DNA of 39,607 nucleotides from Candidatus Levyibacteriota bacterium (GTDB lineage Bacteria > Patescibacteria > Microgenomatia > Levybacterales > UBA12049). Location: positions 1 through 39,607 of the forward strand of contig PPGL01000014.1 in the NCBI GenBank assembly GCA_003173915.1, read 5' to 3'. Each line of letters opens with the position of its first letter. Position 1 is the first letter of the stretch. Position numbers and translations under genes: made by a program. The notes below the pieces were generated by a model, which saw only the letters and a list, made by a program, of their open reading frames with translations, did not search any database and was not told the DNA's origin. Positions 15,127-23,474 of the stretch are shown here, piece by piece.

Positions 15127-17403
15127 ATGCAATTTTTACAGCAAACACCATATGAATTCTTCGCTGAAGAAGACATGAAATATTTAAAAAGAGTATCTAT
15201 TGTTGTTCCTACAAAGGATGAAGAAGGAAGCATTCAACAATTAATAGAACGGGTAGATGCTGCTCTTACAAAAAATAAATTACTCTATGAAATTATAGTA
15301 GTTGATGATTTCTCTACAGATAACACAAGAAGAATTGTGCAATGGCTCAAAGGCATGTATCCCATTCGTCTTTATAAAAAAATTGGAAAACCAGGAAAAG
15401 CACAATCTCTACTCGAAGGATTTACGTATGCATCATATCCAATACTTTGTATGATAGATGCTGACCTACAATATCCACCGGAAGCAATTCCGCTTATGGT
15501 AAGACACGTGCAAAAAGGAACAGATATTGTTGTTGCAAATAGACATGCAACAAATTTAACATTTATAAGAAAATTTACTCATGATTCTTTTTTGCATGTG
15601 TTTGGAAAATACCTGTATGGTTTTTCGTGTGATGTGCAATCTGGACTTAAGGTTTTTAGAAAAGAAATCGTTGAAAGAATTTCAATTAACCCAAGCCCGT
15701 GGACATTTGATTTAGAATTTTTAAGCAAAGCTCGTGACGGCGGATATTCTATTGGAAGTATCCCGATTCCTTTTTATAAAAGGGTCTCTGGTCGGTCAAA
15801 AGTACATATTTTCAAAACGTCAATAGAAATTGCTATGTCCGCAATAAAACAACGAGTAGCAAAATCACGTCCAATACCATTTCATCCTCATTCTGTAAAA
15901 CAAAAAGGGAAAGGATTTCACTTTAAGGGAAAAGAATTTGTTACTCTTACAGACTTACCGCTTATGGAAACTGCTTTTTACCGCTTATCGAGTAAGCAAA
16001 GAAGTATTCTTATTGTGTCGGGAATTTTTGCTTTCTTAGCATGCATCAGTAACCCTCATCTTTTTCTCACAACCCTCATTGCCATTATCACAATATTGTA
16101 TTTTAGTGATTTATTATTTCAGTTATTTTTAATTATAAAAAGTTTTTCGTCTGATGCAGAAATTGTAATATCTGATAAGGAAATTGAACAACCCTCTACC
16201 TGGCCAACATATACTATTTTGTGTCCATTATATAAAGAAAGTGCAGTATTGCCCCAATTTATATCCGCAATCTCTAATCTAAATTATCCAAAAGATAAAT
16301 TACAAGCGATAATTTTGCTCGAAGAAGACGACAAAGAAACAATTAGGAAAGTAAAAAAATATTTTCTTCCCTCTTTTATTCAAGTTATCATTGCGCCAAA
16401 TTCTAATCCAAAAACCAAACCTAAAGCACTTAATTTTGGACTACAATTTGCAAAAGGAGAATATTTAGTTGTGTATGATGCAGAAGATATTCCTGACCCA
16501 GATCAGTTGAAAAAAGTCGTTATTGGATTTAACAAAGTATCTGATAAAACAGTCTGTATTCAAGCAAAACTTAATTTTTATAATCCACATCAAAATTTTC
16601 TCACACGAATTTTTACTGCAGAATACTCCTTATGGTTTGACCTGATTCTCACAGGACTACAAGCAATCAAAGCACCAATTCCTCTTGGAGGAACATCTAA
16701 CCATTTTAAAACAAAAAATATTCAACTCCTAAAAGGATGGGATGCATTTAATGTTACTGAAGATTGTGATTTGGGAATACGACTTGCCAAAGAGGGATAT
16801 AATACAGCAATTATTAATTCCACAACACTTGAAGAAGCAAATAGCGAACTTGGAAATTGGTTTCGCCAGAGAGGACGCTGGATTAAAGGATACATGCAAA
16901 CATATCTTGTACATATGAGAAATATCTTTTCTTTTCTTAACTTGCCAAAAAAATATCATGCAGCAATTTTCCAAATTATTGTCGGAGGAAGAATTTTTTC
17001 ACTTCTTATCAATCCATTTTTATGGATTACCACAATCGCATATTTTGCAGACCGAGCACAATTTGCAAAACCCATTGAATCTTTTTTCCCTACTCCAATT
17101 TTGTATATAGGTACTTTGTCATTTATCTTTGGTAACTTTTTGTATCTTTACTATTACATGATTGGTGCAGCAAAAAGACAACAATACTCCATTATCAAAT
17201 ATGCTCTTTTTACTCCTTTTTATTGGCTTCTGATGAGTATTACTGCATGGTTAGCACTATACAAAATTGTTATGCAACCTCATTATTGGGCAAAAACCAA
17301 ACACGGTCTTCACTTAAAAAAGGATAAAAAAATCTCTATTTCTTTTCCTAAAGGTGCAATTGATAAACATATATTTGTGTTTCCTAAAATTTCTTTTTCC
17401 TGA
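15127..17403 (+). CDS. Fused double GT2 glycosyltransferase (polyprenyl-phosphate glycosyltransferase-like plus processive synthase-like)
   Basis: 758 residues with two family-2 glycosyltransferase domains. Domain 1 (about 22-245) resembles dolichol-phosphate mannose synthases: VVPTKDEEGS, VVDDFSTDNT and DADLQYPP (111-118). Two membrane helices follow (about 293-338). Domain 2 (about 360-600) is of the BcsA/hyaluronan-synthase type: CPLYKES, DAED (451-454), TEDCD (544-548) and QRGRW (581-585), then about four C-terminal helices. It would act at the inner membrane face, making a lipid-linked sugar and a polysaccharide or glycolipid. The start could also be the ATG at 15175, since residues 1-16 are not conserved-looking. 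The next gene, a GT-C enzyme, overlaps by 1 bp and probably uses the lipid-linked sugar. Confidence 0.9.
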   Translation: MQFLQQTPYEFFAEEDMKYLKRVSIVVPTKDEEGSIQQLIERVDAALTKNKLLYEIIVVDDFSTDNTRRIVQWLKGMYPIRLYKKIGKPGKAQSLLEGFTYASYPILCMIDADLQYPPEAIPLMVRHVQKGTDIVVANRHATNLTFIRKFTHDSFLHVFGKYLYGFSCDVQSGLKVFRKEIVERISINPSPWTFDLEFLSKARDGGYSIGSIPIPFYKRVSGRSKVHIFKTSIEIAMSAIKQRVAKSRPIPFHPHSVKQKGKGFHFKGKEFVTLTDLPLMETAFYRLSSKQRSILIVSGIFAFLACISNPHLFLTTLIAIITILYFSDLLFQLFLIIKSFSSDAEIVISDKEIEQPSTWPTYTILCPLYKESAVLPQFISAISNLNYPKDKLQAIILLEEDDKETIRKVKKYFLPSFIQVIIAPNSNPKTKPKALNFGLQFAKGEYLVVYDAEDIPDPDQLKKVVIGFNKVSDKTVCIQAKLNFYNPHQNFLTRIFTAEYSLWFDLILTGLQAIKAPIPLGGTSNHFKTKNIQLLKGWDAFNVTEDCDLGIRLAKEGYNTAIINSTTLEEANSELGNWFRQRGRWIKGYMQTYLVHMRNIFSFLNLPKKYHAAIFQIIVGGRIFSLLINPFLWITTIAYFADRAQFAKPIESFFPTPILYIGTLSFIFGNFLYLYYYMIGAAKRQQYSIIKYALFTPFYWLLMSITAWLALYKIVMQPHYWAKTKHGLHLKKDKKISISFPKGAIDKHIFVFPKISFS

Positions 17404-18959
17404 TGAAGATAAAAGCATTTTGTTTCCAACATGACACATGGATTATTGCACTAATAACTTTTTTTGCAAGTGTTTGGAGCGGTGTGTATTTTTATAGTTC
17501 TAATAGTTTGCTTCTTTATGGAGACGCTGAGTCTCATTTAAATATTGCAAAAAGAGTTATTGATAGTCTTACTCCTGGGTTTGCTCAACTTGGAGGAATT
17601 TGGTTACCACTTCCGCATATTTTACTCCTCCCTTTTGTTGCAATTACTCCTTTTTGGCATTCTGGTATTGCGGGAAGCATTGTAGGAGGATTATCTTTTA
17701 TTGTTGCAACAGTGTATCTATACAAAATTGGGTCTCTTCTTTTGCAAAAAAAAATACCGGCACTCATAGCATGCATAGTTTTTATTTGTAATCCTAATAT
17801 TCTCTATATGCAATCTACAGCACTTGGGGAACTACCTCTTATCGCATTTTTTCTTATGTCTGTATATTATTTCTTAAAGTATATAAAACATCCAGAATCC
17901 CTTCCTTCACTCATTTTTTCAGCACTATTTGCACTCTGTGCTTCTTTATGTCGGTATGATGGATGGTTTCTTGTCATTTTTGAAATTATCGGACTTAGTA
18001 TTTTCTTTATTTTTTATAAAAGAAAATGGAGCGAAGGTGAAGGGATGATTGTTGTATTTTCGACATTAGCATTTTTTGGAATTTTCTTGTGGTTTTTGTG
18101 GGATGGTGTGATTTTGCATGATCCACTATATTTTACAAATAGTCCATTTTCGGCAAAATCACAACAAGAAGGATGGCTTGCTCGAGGAGAACTCATCACG
18201 TATAAAAACATCTGGTTATCAGTAGTCTATTATGCAGATACTATTGCGCGAAATACTGGAATTTTCTTAACAGCATGCATGCTTGTCGGACTTGTATTAT
18301 TTTTATTTGATAGAAAACAACCTCTTCGTTTGTTTACAATTCTCTTATTGGGATTTCCTTTTGTTTTTTATGTTTCAACATTATACCTTGGGCAATCTAT
18401 TATCCTTTTACCAGATCTTACCCCAACAACATTTATGTGGCATTTATTTAATGTCCGTTATGGTGTTATTATGCTACCATTTGTTGCTATCTTGATAGGA
18501 TTTCTATTATCTAAGTCAAACAAATTTTTGCGCATTTTGCTTATTGCAATTATTGTTATTCAAACAATTTCTTTTGCAACCGGAACCGAACCAACAATTA
18601 CACTTGAGGATGGAAGATCTGGTTTGTCAGCAATGAAACAACCTGATGCACAACAATGGATGGCAAGACATTATGATAAAGGAACAGTATTGCTGGATGA
18701 TTTTGCTCGTACAATTAGCATTATTAAAAGCAATATTCCTATACAAAATGTTATTTATGTCGGAAATCATCCATATTGGGAAAACGCATTAAAAAAACCA
18801 CAAAATTATGTAACATGGGTTGTTGTGCAAAAAGACGACGCTGTCTGGAAAGAAATTTATGCGCAACCTTCCAAACGAGATAACTTGTATAAATATTATC
18901 AAAAAGTTTATACATCTCCAGACATTCTTATTTTTAAAAGAAATACATTACCAAGTTAG
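17403..18959 (+). CDS. GT-C-type membrane glycosyltransferase (GT39/ArnT-like)
   Basis: 518 residues with 11-13 hydrophobic segments and a soluble C-terminal tail. The first extracellular loop has GDAESHLNIAKRV (Asp41, Glu43), the acidic pair expected of GT-C enzymes that use polyprenyl-phosphate sugars, and WLPLPHILLLP follows. Such enzymes add a sugar to an acceptor on the outer membrane face. The start codon overlaps the upstream stop (TGATG, 17401-17405), so the two are coupled. The donor is likely made by domain 1 of the upstream protein, and the acceptor could be a surface protein such as those encoded downstream. That link is inferred from position only. Confidence 0.82.
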   Translation: MKIKAFCFQHDTWIIALITFFASVWSGVYFYSSNSLLLYGDAESHLNIAKRVIDSLTPGFAQLGGIWLPLPHILLLPFVAITPFWHSGIAGSIVGGLSFIVATVYLYKIGSLLLQKKIPALIACIVFICNPNILYMQSTALGELPLIAFFLMSVYYFLKYIKHPESLPSLIFSALFALCASLCRYDGWFLVIFEIIGLSIFFIFYKRKWSEGEGMIVVFSTLAFFGIFLWFLWDGVILHDPLYFTNSPFSAKSQQEGWLARGELITYKNIWLSVVYYADTIARNTGIFLTACMLVGLVLFLFDRKQPLRLFTILLLGFPFVFYVSTLYLGQSIILLPDLTPTTFMWHLFNVRYGVIMLPFVAILIGFLLSKSNKFLRILLIAIIVIQTISFATGTEPTITLEDGRSGLSAMKQPDAQQWMARHYDKGTVLLDDFARTISIIKSNIPIQNVIYVGNHPYWENALKKPQNYVTWVVVQKDDAVWKEIYAQPSKRDNLYKYYQKVYTSPDILIFKRNTLPS

Positions 18960-19027
18960 TTTATTACCATTTTCCGACAGATTTTTTGCTTTGTTTTTAG
19001 TAAAACTTCTTACGTTACATACAACCA

Positions 19028-19600
19028 ATGAGGAAAACTAATAAAAAATTGTATTTGAAAGGAATTACAAAAATACATGTTATATTTCTGACTACATTTT
19101 TTTTAATTTCCTTTCTGTTAGGAAGACTCAGTAACGCAGTTTTATTTCCAACCACAACAAATGCACAACAAGTCTCTCCACAAATACTTGCACATAAAGA
19201 TATTAATAAGTCATTTTCTTTTCCAGTTGAAGACCAAAATAATAATGTGATAACGCAGCTGACATATATATTGCAATCTGCAGATCTTATGAATCAAATA
19301 GTTGTAAAAGGACAGCTTGCCACAGCAATAAAAGGTAAAACATTTCTTGTCATTAATCTACGACTTGATAACTCGTCTGATAAATCAGTTATTGTTAATA
19401 CCCGCGATTATATACGTCTAACAACAAATAAAAGTAACGAACTTCTTGCACCTGAAGTATATAACGATCCTGTTGAAATACAACCAGCATCGACTAAGTT
19501 AACACGAGTTGGAATTCCTATTAATACATCAGATAAAAATCTTGTCTTGCATATCGGTGAAATTTCTGGAGAGAAAACTGATATTCCTCTTTCTTTTTAA
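19028..19600 (+). CDS. Exported DUF4352-like protein
   Basis: 190 residues. An N-terminal hydrophobic segment (about 17-40, VIFLTTFFLISFLLG) acts as signal or anchor. The rest looks like an extracytoplasmic Ig-like beta-sandwich (KGKTFLVINLRLDNSSDKS, then RDYIRLTT), the pattern of DUF4352/telokin-like lipoprotein domains. No lipobox Cys is present, so it is probably tethered by the helix. It lies between the glycosyltransferases and the repeat surface proteins, on the same strand. The gap 18960-19027 is T-rich and shows no clear promoter. Function unknown; a role at the cell surface is likely. Confidence 0.7.
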   Translation: MRKTNKKLYLKGITKIHVIFLTTFFLISFLLGRLSNAVLFPTTTNAQQVSPQILAHKDINKSFSFPVEDQNNNVITQLTYILQSADLMNQIVVKGQLATAIKGKTFLVINLRLDNSSDKSVIVNTRDYIRLTTNKSNELLAPEVYNDPVEIQPASTKLTRVGIPINTSDKNLVLHIGEISGEKTDIPLSF

Positions 19601-19691
19601 TGTAAAGAATACATGAAATTGCTTTCCCTATTACTTAAGTATTACTAGTTTTTTATTTTCTCTTAAATACTCCTTTGTTACAGTCTGCCCC

Positions 19692-19738
19692 TGACCGTCA
19701 ATGAGACGGACACCATGAAAGGAGGTGAAAGAGAATGA
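19692..19738 (+). promoter_or_regulatory. Structured leader with full-length Shine-Dalgarno and 7-codon upstream ORF
   Basis: A hairpin CCGTC-AATGA-GACGG (19695-19709), with an extra TG/CA pair outside one mismatch, precedes TGAAAGGAGGTGA (19716-19728). Twelve bases of this could pair with the usual 16S rRNA 3' end. An ATG at 19715 opens MKGGERE and stops at TGA 19736-19738, overlapping the real ATG at 19735 as ATGA. The rest of 19601-19734 is AT-rich without a clear promoter. Confidence 0.6.
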
Positions 19739-20982
19739 TTAGACAAATTGCAACAGCGATAACAACTGGATCATTACTATTTAGTTCTGTCGCTGCACCT
19801 TTTGCATTTGCAGATACGCAAATTTCTGGAAATGGAGCATTTTCAACATCCAATGCAACGGTTAATAACACAAGTACTCAAACAGTAAATCAAAATAATA
19901 ATGCAAATATTAATAATAATATTACCTCAAATGAAAATACGGGTAATAACTCTGCTAATTTTAATACCGGTGGAAGTACAGGAATTAGCACTGGTGGAGC
20001 ATCATCAAGTGTTACTGTTGATACCAAAGCAAACATGAACCAAGCGAGTATTGGATGCACTTCATGCAACACAACTGGAAACACAGGACTTACGTCGATA
20101 AGCGGTAATGGATACGGCTCAAACAATGCAGCAACTATTAATAACAATAATACGACAACATTGTCTCAAAATAATGAGGCAAACGTAAATAATGATATTA
20201 GGAATAATGCTAATACAGGTAACAATACCGCAAACGGAAATACTGGTGGAATAAACAATTTTGGAAACACATCAATTTCTACCGGAAATGCCGACTCAAC
20301 AACAGACGTAGGAACCGCGGTGAATGCAAATCTTGCATCGATTGGTAACAATGGTTTCAACACCAACGGAACAGGCGACGTAGCAATTGAGGGGAATGGT
20401 GCATTCAGTAGAAATACAGCATCTCTTTTCAATAATAATTCGGCTGTCGTAAATCAAAATAATAATGCAGATATTCAAAATAATATCTCAAATAATAATA
20501 CGACAGGAAATAATTCTGCTGATTTTAATACTGGCACCAATACCCAGATTACTACTGGCTTTGCACAAGACCAAACAACGGTTCGCAATTTAGCCAATTT
20601 TAATGCTGCAAGTCTTGACGACAATAGTGCAACATTATTTGGCACAAATGCAGATATTTTCGGCAACGGATACGGAAGTAATAATGCATTTAACGGATTT
20701 GATAATAATACTACGTCCGTTTTGGGAAATAATAACGGTAATCTTAATAACAATATTCATCCGGAATTTCAAACAGGAAATAACCAGGCAAATGGAAATA
20801 CATCTGGATTTTTTGCCGGAGGAAATAATGGAGTATTTACCGGAGGCGGATCTTCTGACACAACGGTAAGTAATGCAACCGGTGTCAATGAATTTGGACA
20901 AGGGTTAACACTTCCTAACGGAACAAATCTTAATTTTACGTGGGACTGGAATTCTCTTCTTGGGAATCTCTGGACAATCTAA
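19735..20982 (+). CDS. Secreted Asn/Gly/Thr-rich repeat surface protein
   Basis: 415 residues. A signal peptide (1 to about 26, ending AAPFAFA before DTQ) is followed by four repeats of about 90-96 residues. Each has a GNG(AF/YG)S opening, an Asn-rich strand (QNNNANINNNI) and a TGNNxAxxNTGG...TG(N/G)A closing block, suggesting a beta-solenoid. Repeats 1 and 3 (GNGAFS) resemble each other, as do 2 and 4 (GNGYGSNNA), so the array is ABAB. The only Cys pair is GCTSC in repeat 1. The C-terminus is Trp-rich (FTWDWNSLLGNLWTI) with no membrane anchor, so it may be shed or bound through the anchored paralog downstream. The strong SD predicts high expression. Function unknown; candidate roles are adhesion or an S-layer. 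Confidence 0.8.
   Translation: MIRQIATAITTGSLLFSSVAAPFAFADTQISGNGAFSTSNATVNNTSTQTVNQNNNANINNNITSNENTGNNSANFNTGGSTGISTGGASSSVTVDTKANMNQASIGCTSCNTTGNTGLTSISGNGYGSNNAATINNNNTTTLSQNNEANVNNDIRNNANTGNNTANGNTGGINNFGNTSISTGNADSTTDVGTAVNANLASIGNNGFNTNGTGDVAIEGNGAFSRNTASLFNNNSAVVNQNNNADIQNNISNNNTTGNNSADFNTGTNTQITTGFAQDQTTVRNLANFNAASLDDNSATLFGTNADIFGNGYGSNNAFNGFDNNTTSVLGNNNGNLNNNIHPEFQTGNNQANGNTSGFFAGGNNGVFTGGGSSDTTVSNATGVNEFGQGLTLPNGTNLNFTWDWNSLLGNLWTI
19822..20925 (+). repeat. Four coding tandem repeats, ABAB arrangement
   Basis: Repeat starts (codon for Ile before the GNG motif) lie at 19822, 20098, 20386 and 20656, with spacings of 276, 288 and 270 bp. Units 1 and 3 share GNGAFS; units 2 and 4 share GNGYGSNNA. 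The last unit degenerates before the C-terminus. Confidence 0.75.
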
Positions 20983-20990
20983 CCCTTTGT

Positions 20991-21032
20991 TGAGAGACAA
21001 GGGAGCTAGGCTAGCTTAGCTCCCTCCTCTCA
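20991..21032 (+). terminator. Strong two-part hairpin between the two repeat-protein genes
   Basis: GGGAGCTA (21001-21008) pairs with TAGCTCCC (21017-21024) around an 8-nt loop. An outer TGAGAG (20991-20996) pairs with CTCTCA (21027-21032). There is no T-run after it, so it is not a classical terminator. It could attenuate transcription, mark an RNA processing site or stabilise the upstream message. It fills most of the 71-bp gap. Confidence 0.55.
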
Positions 21033-21053
21033 GAAAGATGAAAAGTAAAACAT

Positions 21054-23090
21054 ATGAAACAACTGATAAAAAAAATAACAACGTATGTACTAATTATTAC
21101 TCTTTCTTTTGGACTGGTTGCATCACCTGTGCTTGCCGATACAACGACAGCATCACCAACACCAACTCCAACAGCTGACTCGTCAAATAATACAGAAGTA
21201 GCACCAACTGCTCCTCCATCACCAACTCCTCCACAAAATCCAAATCAAACTCCAACGCCAACTCCTACTCAAACGACCTCACAAAATGCAACGACTCCAA
21301 CTCCAACAGGAACAACAGATCCAACAAACGATCCATCAAATACTGCTAATGGAGCAGCATCTTCTAATTCGTCATCAGAGACAGGAAGCACAAGTAACCA
21401 AACAAATCAAAATAACACACAAAATACAGCTAATGGGCTAAATCAAAGTTCGGTCACTGGAAGTAATACTGCTTCTGCAAATGTTGGAAATACTGCAGTA
21501 AAAACATCGGATGCAAATGCTTCTGGAACAATTGTTAATACAGGAAATACTAATGTGCAAGGAGCAGCGGTCGCAGAATTTGATATTAATAATACACAAA
21601 ATGGGGATTTAGTACTTGGCGATTTTGCATCTCATTGTATTATTGGATGTACAAGTGGAGGCATTGCAGCAAACACGGGAAATGGAGCAAATTCGTCAAA
21701 TAGTGCTGCACTTAACCAAAATAATCAAAATTCTACGTTTCAACATAATGACGCCTCTGTTGGCAATTCACTTGTTCTTTCTGCAGATTCTGGAAATAAT
21801 ACGTCAAGTTTAAATACTGGTGGGAATACATCGCTAAGTACAGGAAATGCAAATGTCGATGGAAATGTTCTTTCTTTTCTTAATAACAATATCGCAGGAC
21901 AAGTTTTGGTAAATGTTGTAAATATTTTTGGAGATTTAAATGGAAATATTATTCTTCCTGCAGATGAAAGTTGTGATAGTTGCTCACAAGGAAGTATCTC
22001 TTCTACAAATACAGGAAATGGAGCAAGTTCGTCAAATACTGCAAATACTTTAAATAATACAAACCAAACAACCGGCCAGGCAAATTTTGCAAACATTGCA
22101 AATAATTTAGACTTATCCGCAACAACAGGCAATAATAGTACAACAGGCAACACAGGTGGCGATTCATCAAGTACAACAGGGAAAGCAAATGCAACATCTA
22201 AAGTAATTAATGTTGCAAATAATAATGTTGACGGAAATGGAGTTTGGTGGTTGGTACTTGTTAATAATGCAGGACACTGGGTTGGCAAACTTCTCGGATT
22301 TCCAGATGGAACAACAGTTGCGGGTTCGCCGGGAACACAGATAACAACAAATGGCAGCGGCGATGTTACTGCGTCAAATTCCGGAAATGGCGCAAACTCA
22401 TCAAATACTGCAAATGTGTCACAAAACAATAACTCCTCAACAACACAAACCAACAATGCAAACCTTTCTAATTTATTAAAACTCTCAGCAAATACAGGAA
22501 ATAATCATGCTGACTACAACACTGGTGGAAATTCAACAATACAAACAGGCAATGCAAATGTGATAGCAAACCTGATAAATTTTGTAAATAATAATATTAA
22601 AGGTAAGGGAAAACTTATTGTTACTGTAGTAAATGTCTTTGGCAGTTGGCTTGGAAATTTAGTAACACCAGGACAAGCAAATGCAGGTGGAAAGAACGGA
22701 TCAGCGCACAGTACAAATTCGCCAACTTCACAGCAAACAGCAAGCAATGCTACTTCTGATGCTACAACGCAAGCAATCCAAACAAATAATGCTCCCCAAC
22801 TGTTGCAACCAATCCAGCAATTTTTACAATCTGGCAGAACTAATGTAAACACTCCAATAAATCCGAACAATCCCCCTTCCTTTTCTGCAAATGATTCAAG
22901 TACTCCTCCACAACAGTCCATCCCTCAACCTCAATTTTTCTCACAAGGAAATGAAGGTCAAACAGCAGTGCTTGCAGCAACAGACGAGAGAGGCAATCAA
23001 AAAGAAGTCACTATTAACTTAGCATATCTTTTACTACTAACTCCTTTCGGAGCAGCATTTATTATTTTGAAGAAAAGAAGAATCATCTAA
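21054..23090 (+). CDS. Membrane-anchored repeat surface protein with Pro/Thr-rich stalk
   Basis: 678 residues. A signal peptide (to about residue 29, ASPVLA before DTT), a Pro/Thr/Ser-rich stalk (about 30-95), then repeats of about 112-123 residues starting with TGNGANSSN and containing TGNN...NTGG...TGNAN. A more hydrophobic segment (LVNVVNIFGDLNGN; LIVTVVNVFGSWLGN) closes each unit. Three units are clear and one before them is degenerate. Cys pairs occur in inter-repeat loops (HCIIGC, CDSC). A Gln/Pro/Ser-rich spacer precedes a C-terminal helix (LAYLLLLTPFGAAFIIL) ending KKRRII, so it is anchored in the membrane with the repeats outside. It shares the Asn/Thr/Gly motif with the protein just upstream and is a likely partner. 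Function unknown. Confidence 0.8.
   Translation: MKQLIKKITTYVLIITLSFGLVASPVLADTTTASPTPTPTADSSNNTEVAPTAPPSPTPPQNPNQTPTPTPTQTTSQNATTPTPTGTTDPTNDPSNTANGAASSNSSSETGSTSNQTNQNNTQNTANGLNQSSVTGSNTASANVGNTAVKTSDANASGTIVNTGNTNVQGAAVAEFDINNTQNGDLVLGDFASHCIIGCTSGGIAANTGNGANSSNSAALNQNNQNSTFQHNDASVGNSLVLSADSGNNTSSLNTGGNTSLSTGNANVDGNVLSFLNNNIAGQVLVNVVNIFGDLNGNIILPADESCDSCSQGSISSTNTGNGASSSNTANTLNNTNQTTGQANFANIANNLDLSATTGNNSTTGNTGGDSSSTTGKANATSKVINVANNNVDGNGVWWLVLVNNAGHWVGKLLGFPDGTTVAGSPGTQITTNGSGDVTASNSGNGANSSNTANVSQNNNSSTTQTNNANLSNLLKLSANTGNNHADYNTGGNSTIQTGNANVIANLINFVNNNIKGKGKLIVTVVNVFGSWLGNLVTPGQANAGGKNGSAHSTNSPTSQQTASNATSDATTQAIQTNNAPQLLQPIQQFLQSGRTNVNTPINPNNPPSFSANDSSTPPQQSIPQPQFFSQGNEGQTAVLAATDERGNQKEVTINLAYLLLLTPFGAAFIILKKRRII
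21675..22680 (+). repeat. Coding repeats of about 112-123 residues
   Basis: The (T/S)GNGA opening motif recurs with codons starting at 21675, 22011 and 22380, i.e. 336 and 369 bp apart. Each unit ends with a hydrophobic VVN(I/V)FG-type or equivalent segment. Confidence 0.7.
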
Positions 23091-23383
23091 ACTATTTTTT
23101 CTGACCAGAAAAACGAACACCCATCTTTTCCAACAACTCCTTCATGAAGTGTATTCCCAGATATTATAAGTTTGTCACCAGCGATACAATGATAGGTTTT
23201 TCCCTCTGTTATAACCTCCATTGAACCTGTCAAAAATGCAAGTACTTTTGTTTCCGGATGTTTGTGAAGATGATAGACAAATCCCGCTGTGTCAGTAATA
23301 ACAATTGGATGAAATCCTTCTTCTTCAATAGCTTGTTTTATTTGTTCTTGTGATAGTCCTTTATACATCTGAGGGAAATACAT
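23087..23383 (-). CDS. Small cupin-domain protein
   Basis: 98 residues. After a short helix (YKGLSQEQIKQAIEEEG) comes a single cupin barrel. The likely metal ligands are His38, His40 or His42, Glu44 and His80 (YHLHKHPE and NTLHEG). Such small cupins bind a metal and act as enzymes or sensors; the substrate cannot be predicted. Its stop overlaps the convergent surface-protein stop by 4 bp. A TATACT lies 6 nt before the ATG, so it is probably transcribed alone from a leaderless start. The gap 23396-23474 is AT-rich and holds no gene. Confidence 0.82.
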   Translation of the reverse strand: MYFPQMYKGLSQEQIKQAIEEEGFHPIVITDTAGFVYHLHKHPETKVLAFLTGSMEVITEGKTYHCIAGDKLIISGNTLHEGVVGKDGCSFFWSEKIV

Positions 23384-23389
23384 AAGGAC

Positions 23390-23395
23390 AGTATA
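23390..23395 (-). promoter_or_regulatory. -10 element of the cupin gene
   Basis: TATACT on the minus strand, with exactly 6 nt between it and the ATG at 23383. A TTTACT (4 of 6 to -35) lies 17 bp further upstream at 23418-23413. No SD is present, so a leaderless transcript is predicted. Confidence 0.5.
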
Positions 23396-23474
23396 AAGTA
23401 TGAATGATGAACAGTAAAGTTAATTTATTACCTAAAAGTAAAAATTAATTATTCTATTATTTTTTATTCATTCG

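Noticed and set aside
21740..22456. Long minus-strand open frame (238 codons) across the repeat surface-protein gene, with similar ones at 19890-20753 and 22514-22921
   Set aside because: They mirror the Asn/Thr codon bias of the plus-strand repeats, have Leu/Val/Pro-rich nonsense composition and no start signals. The plus-strand proteins have signal peptides and repeats.
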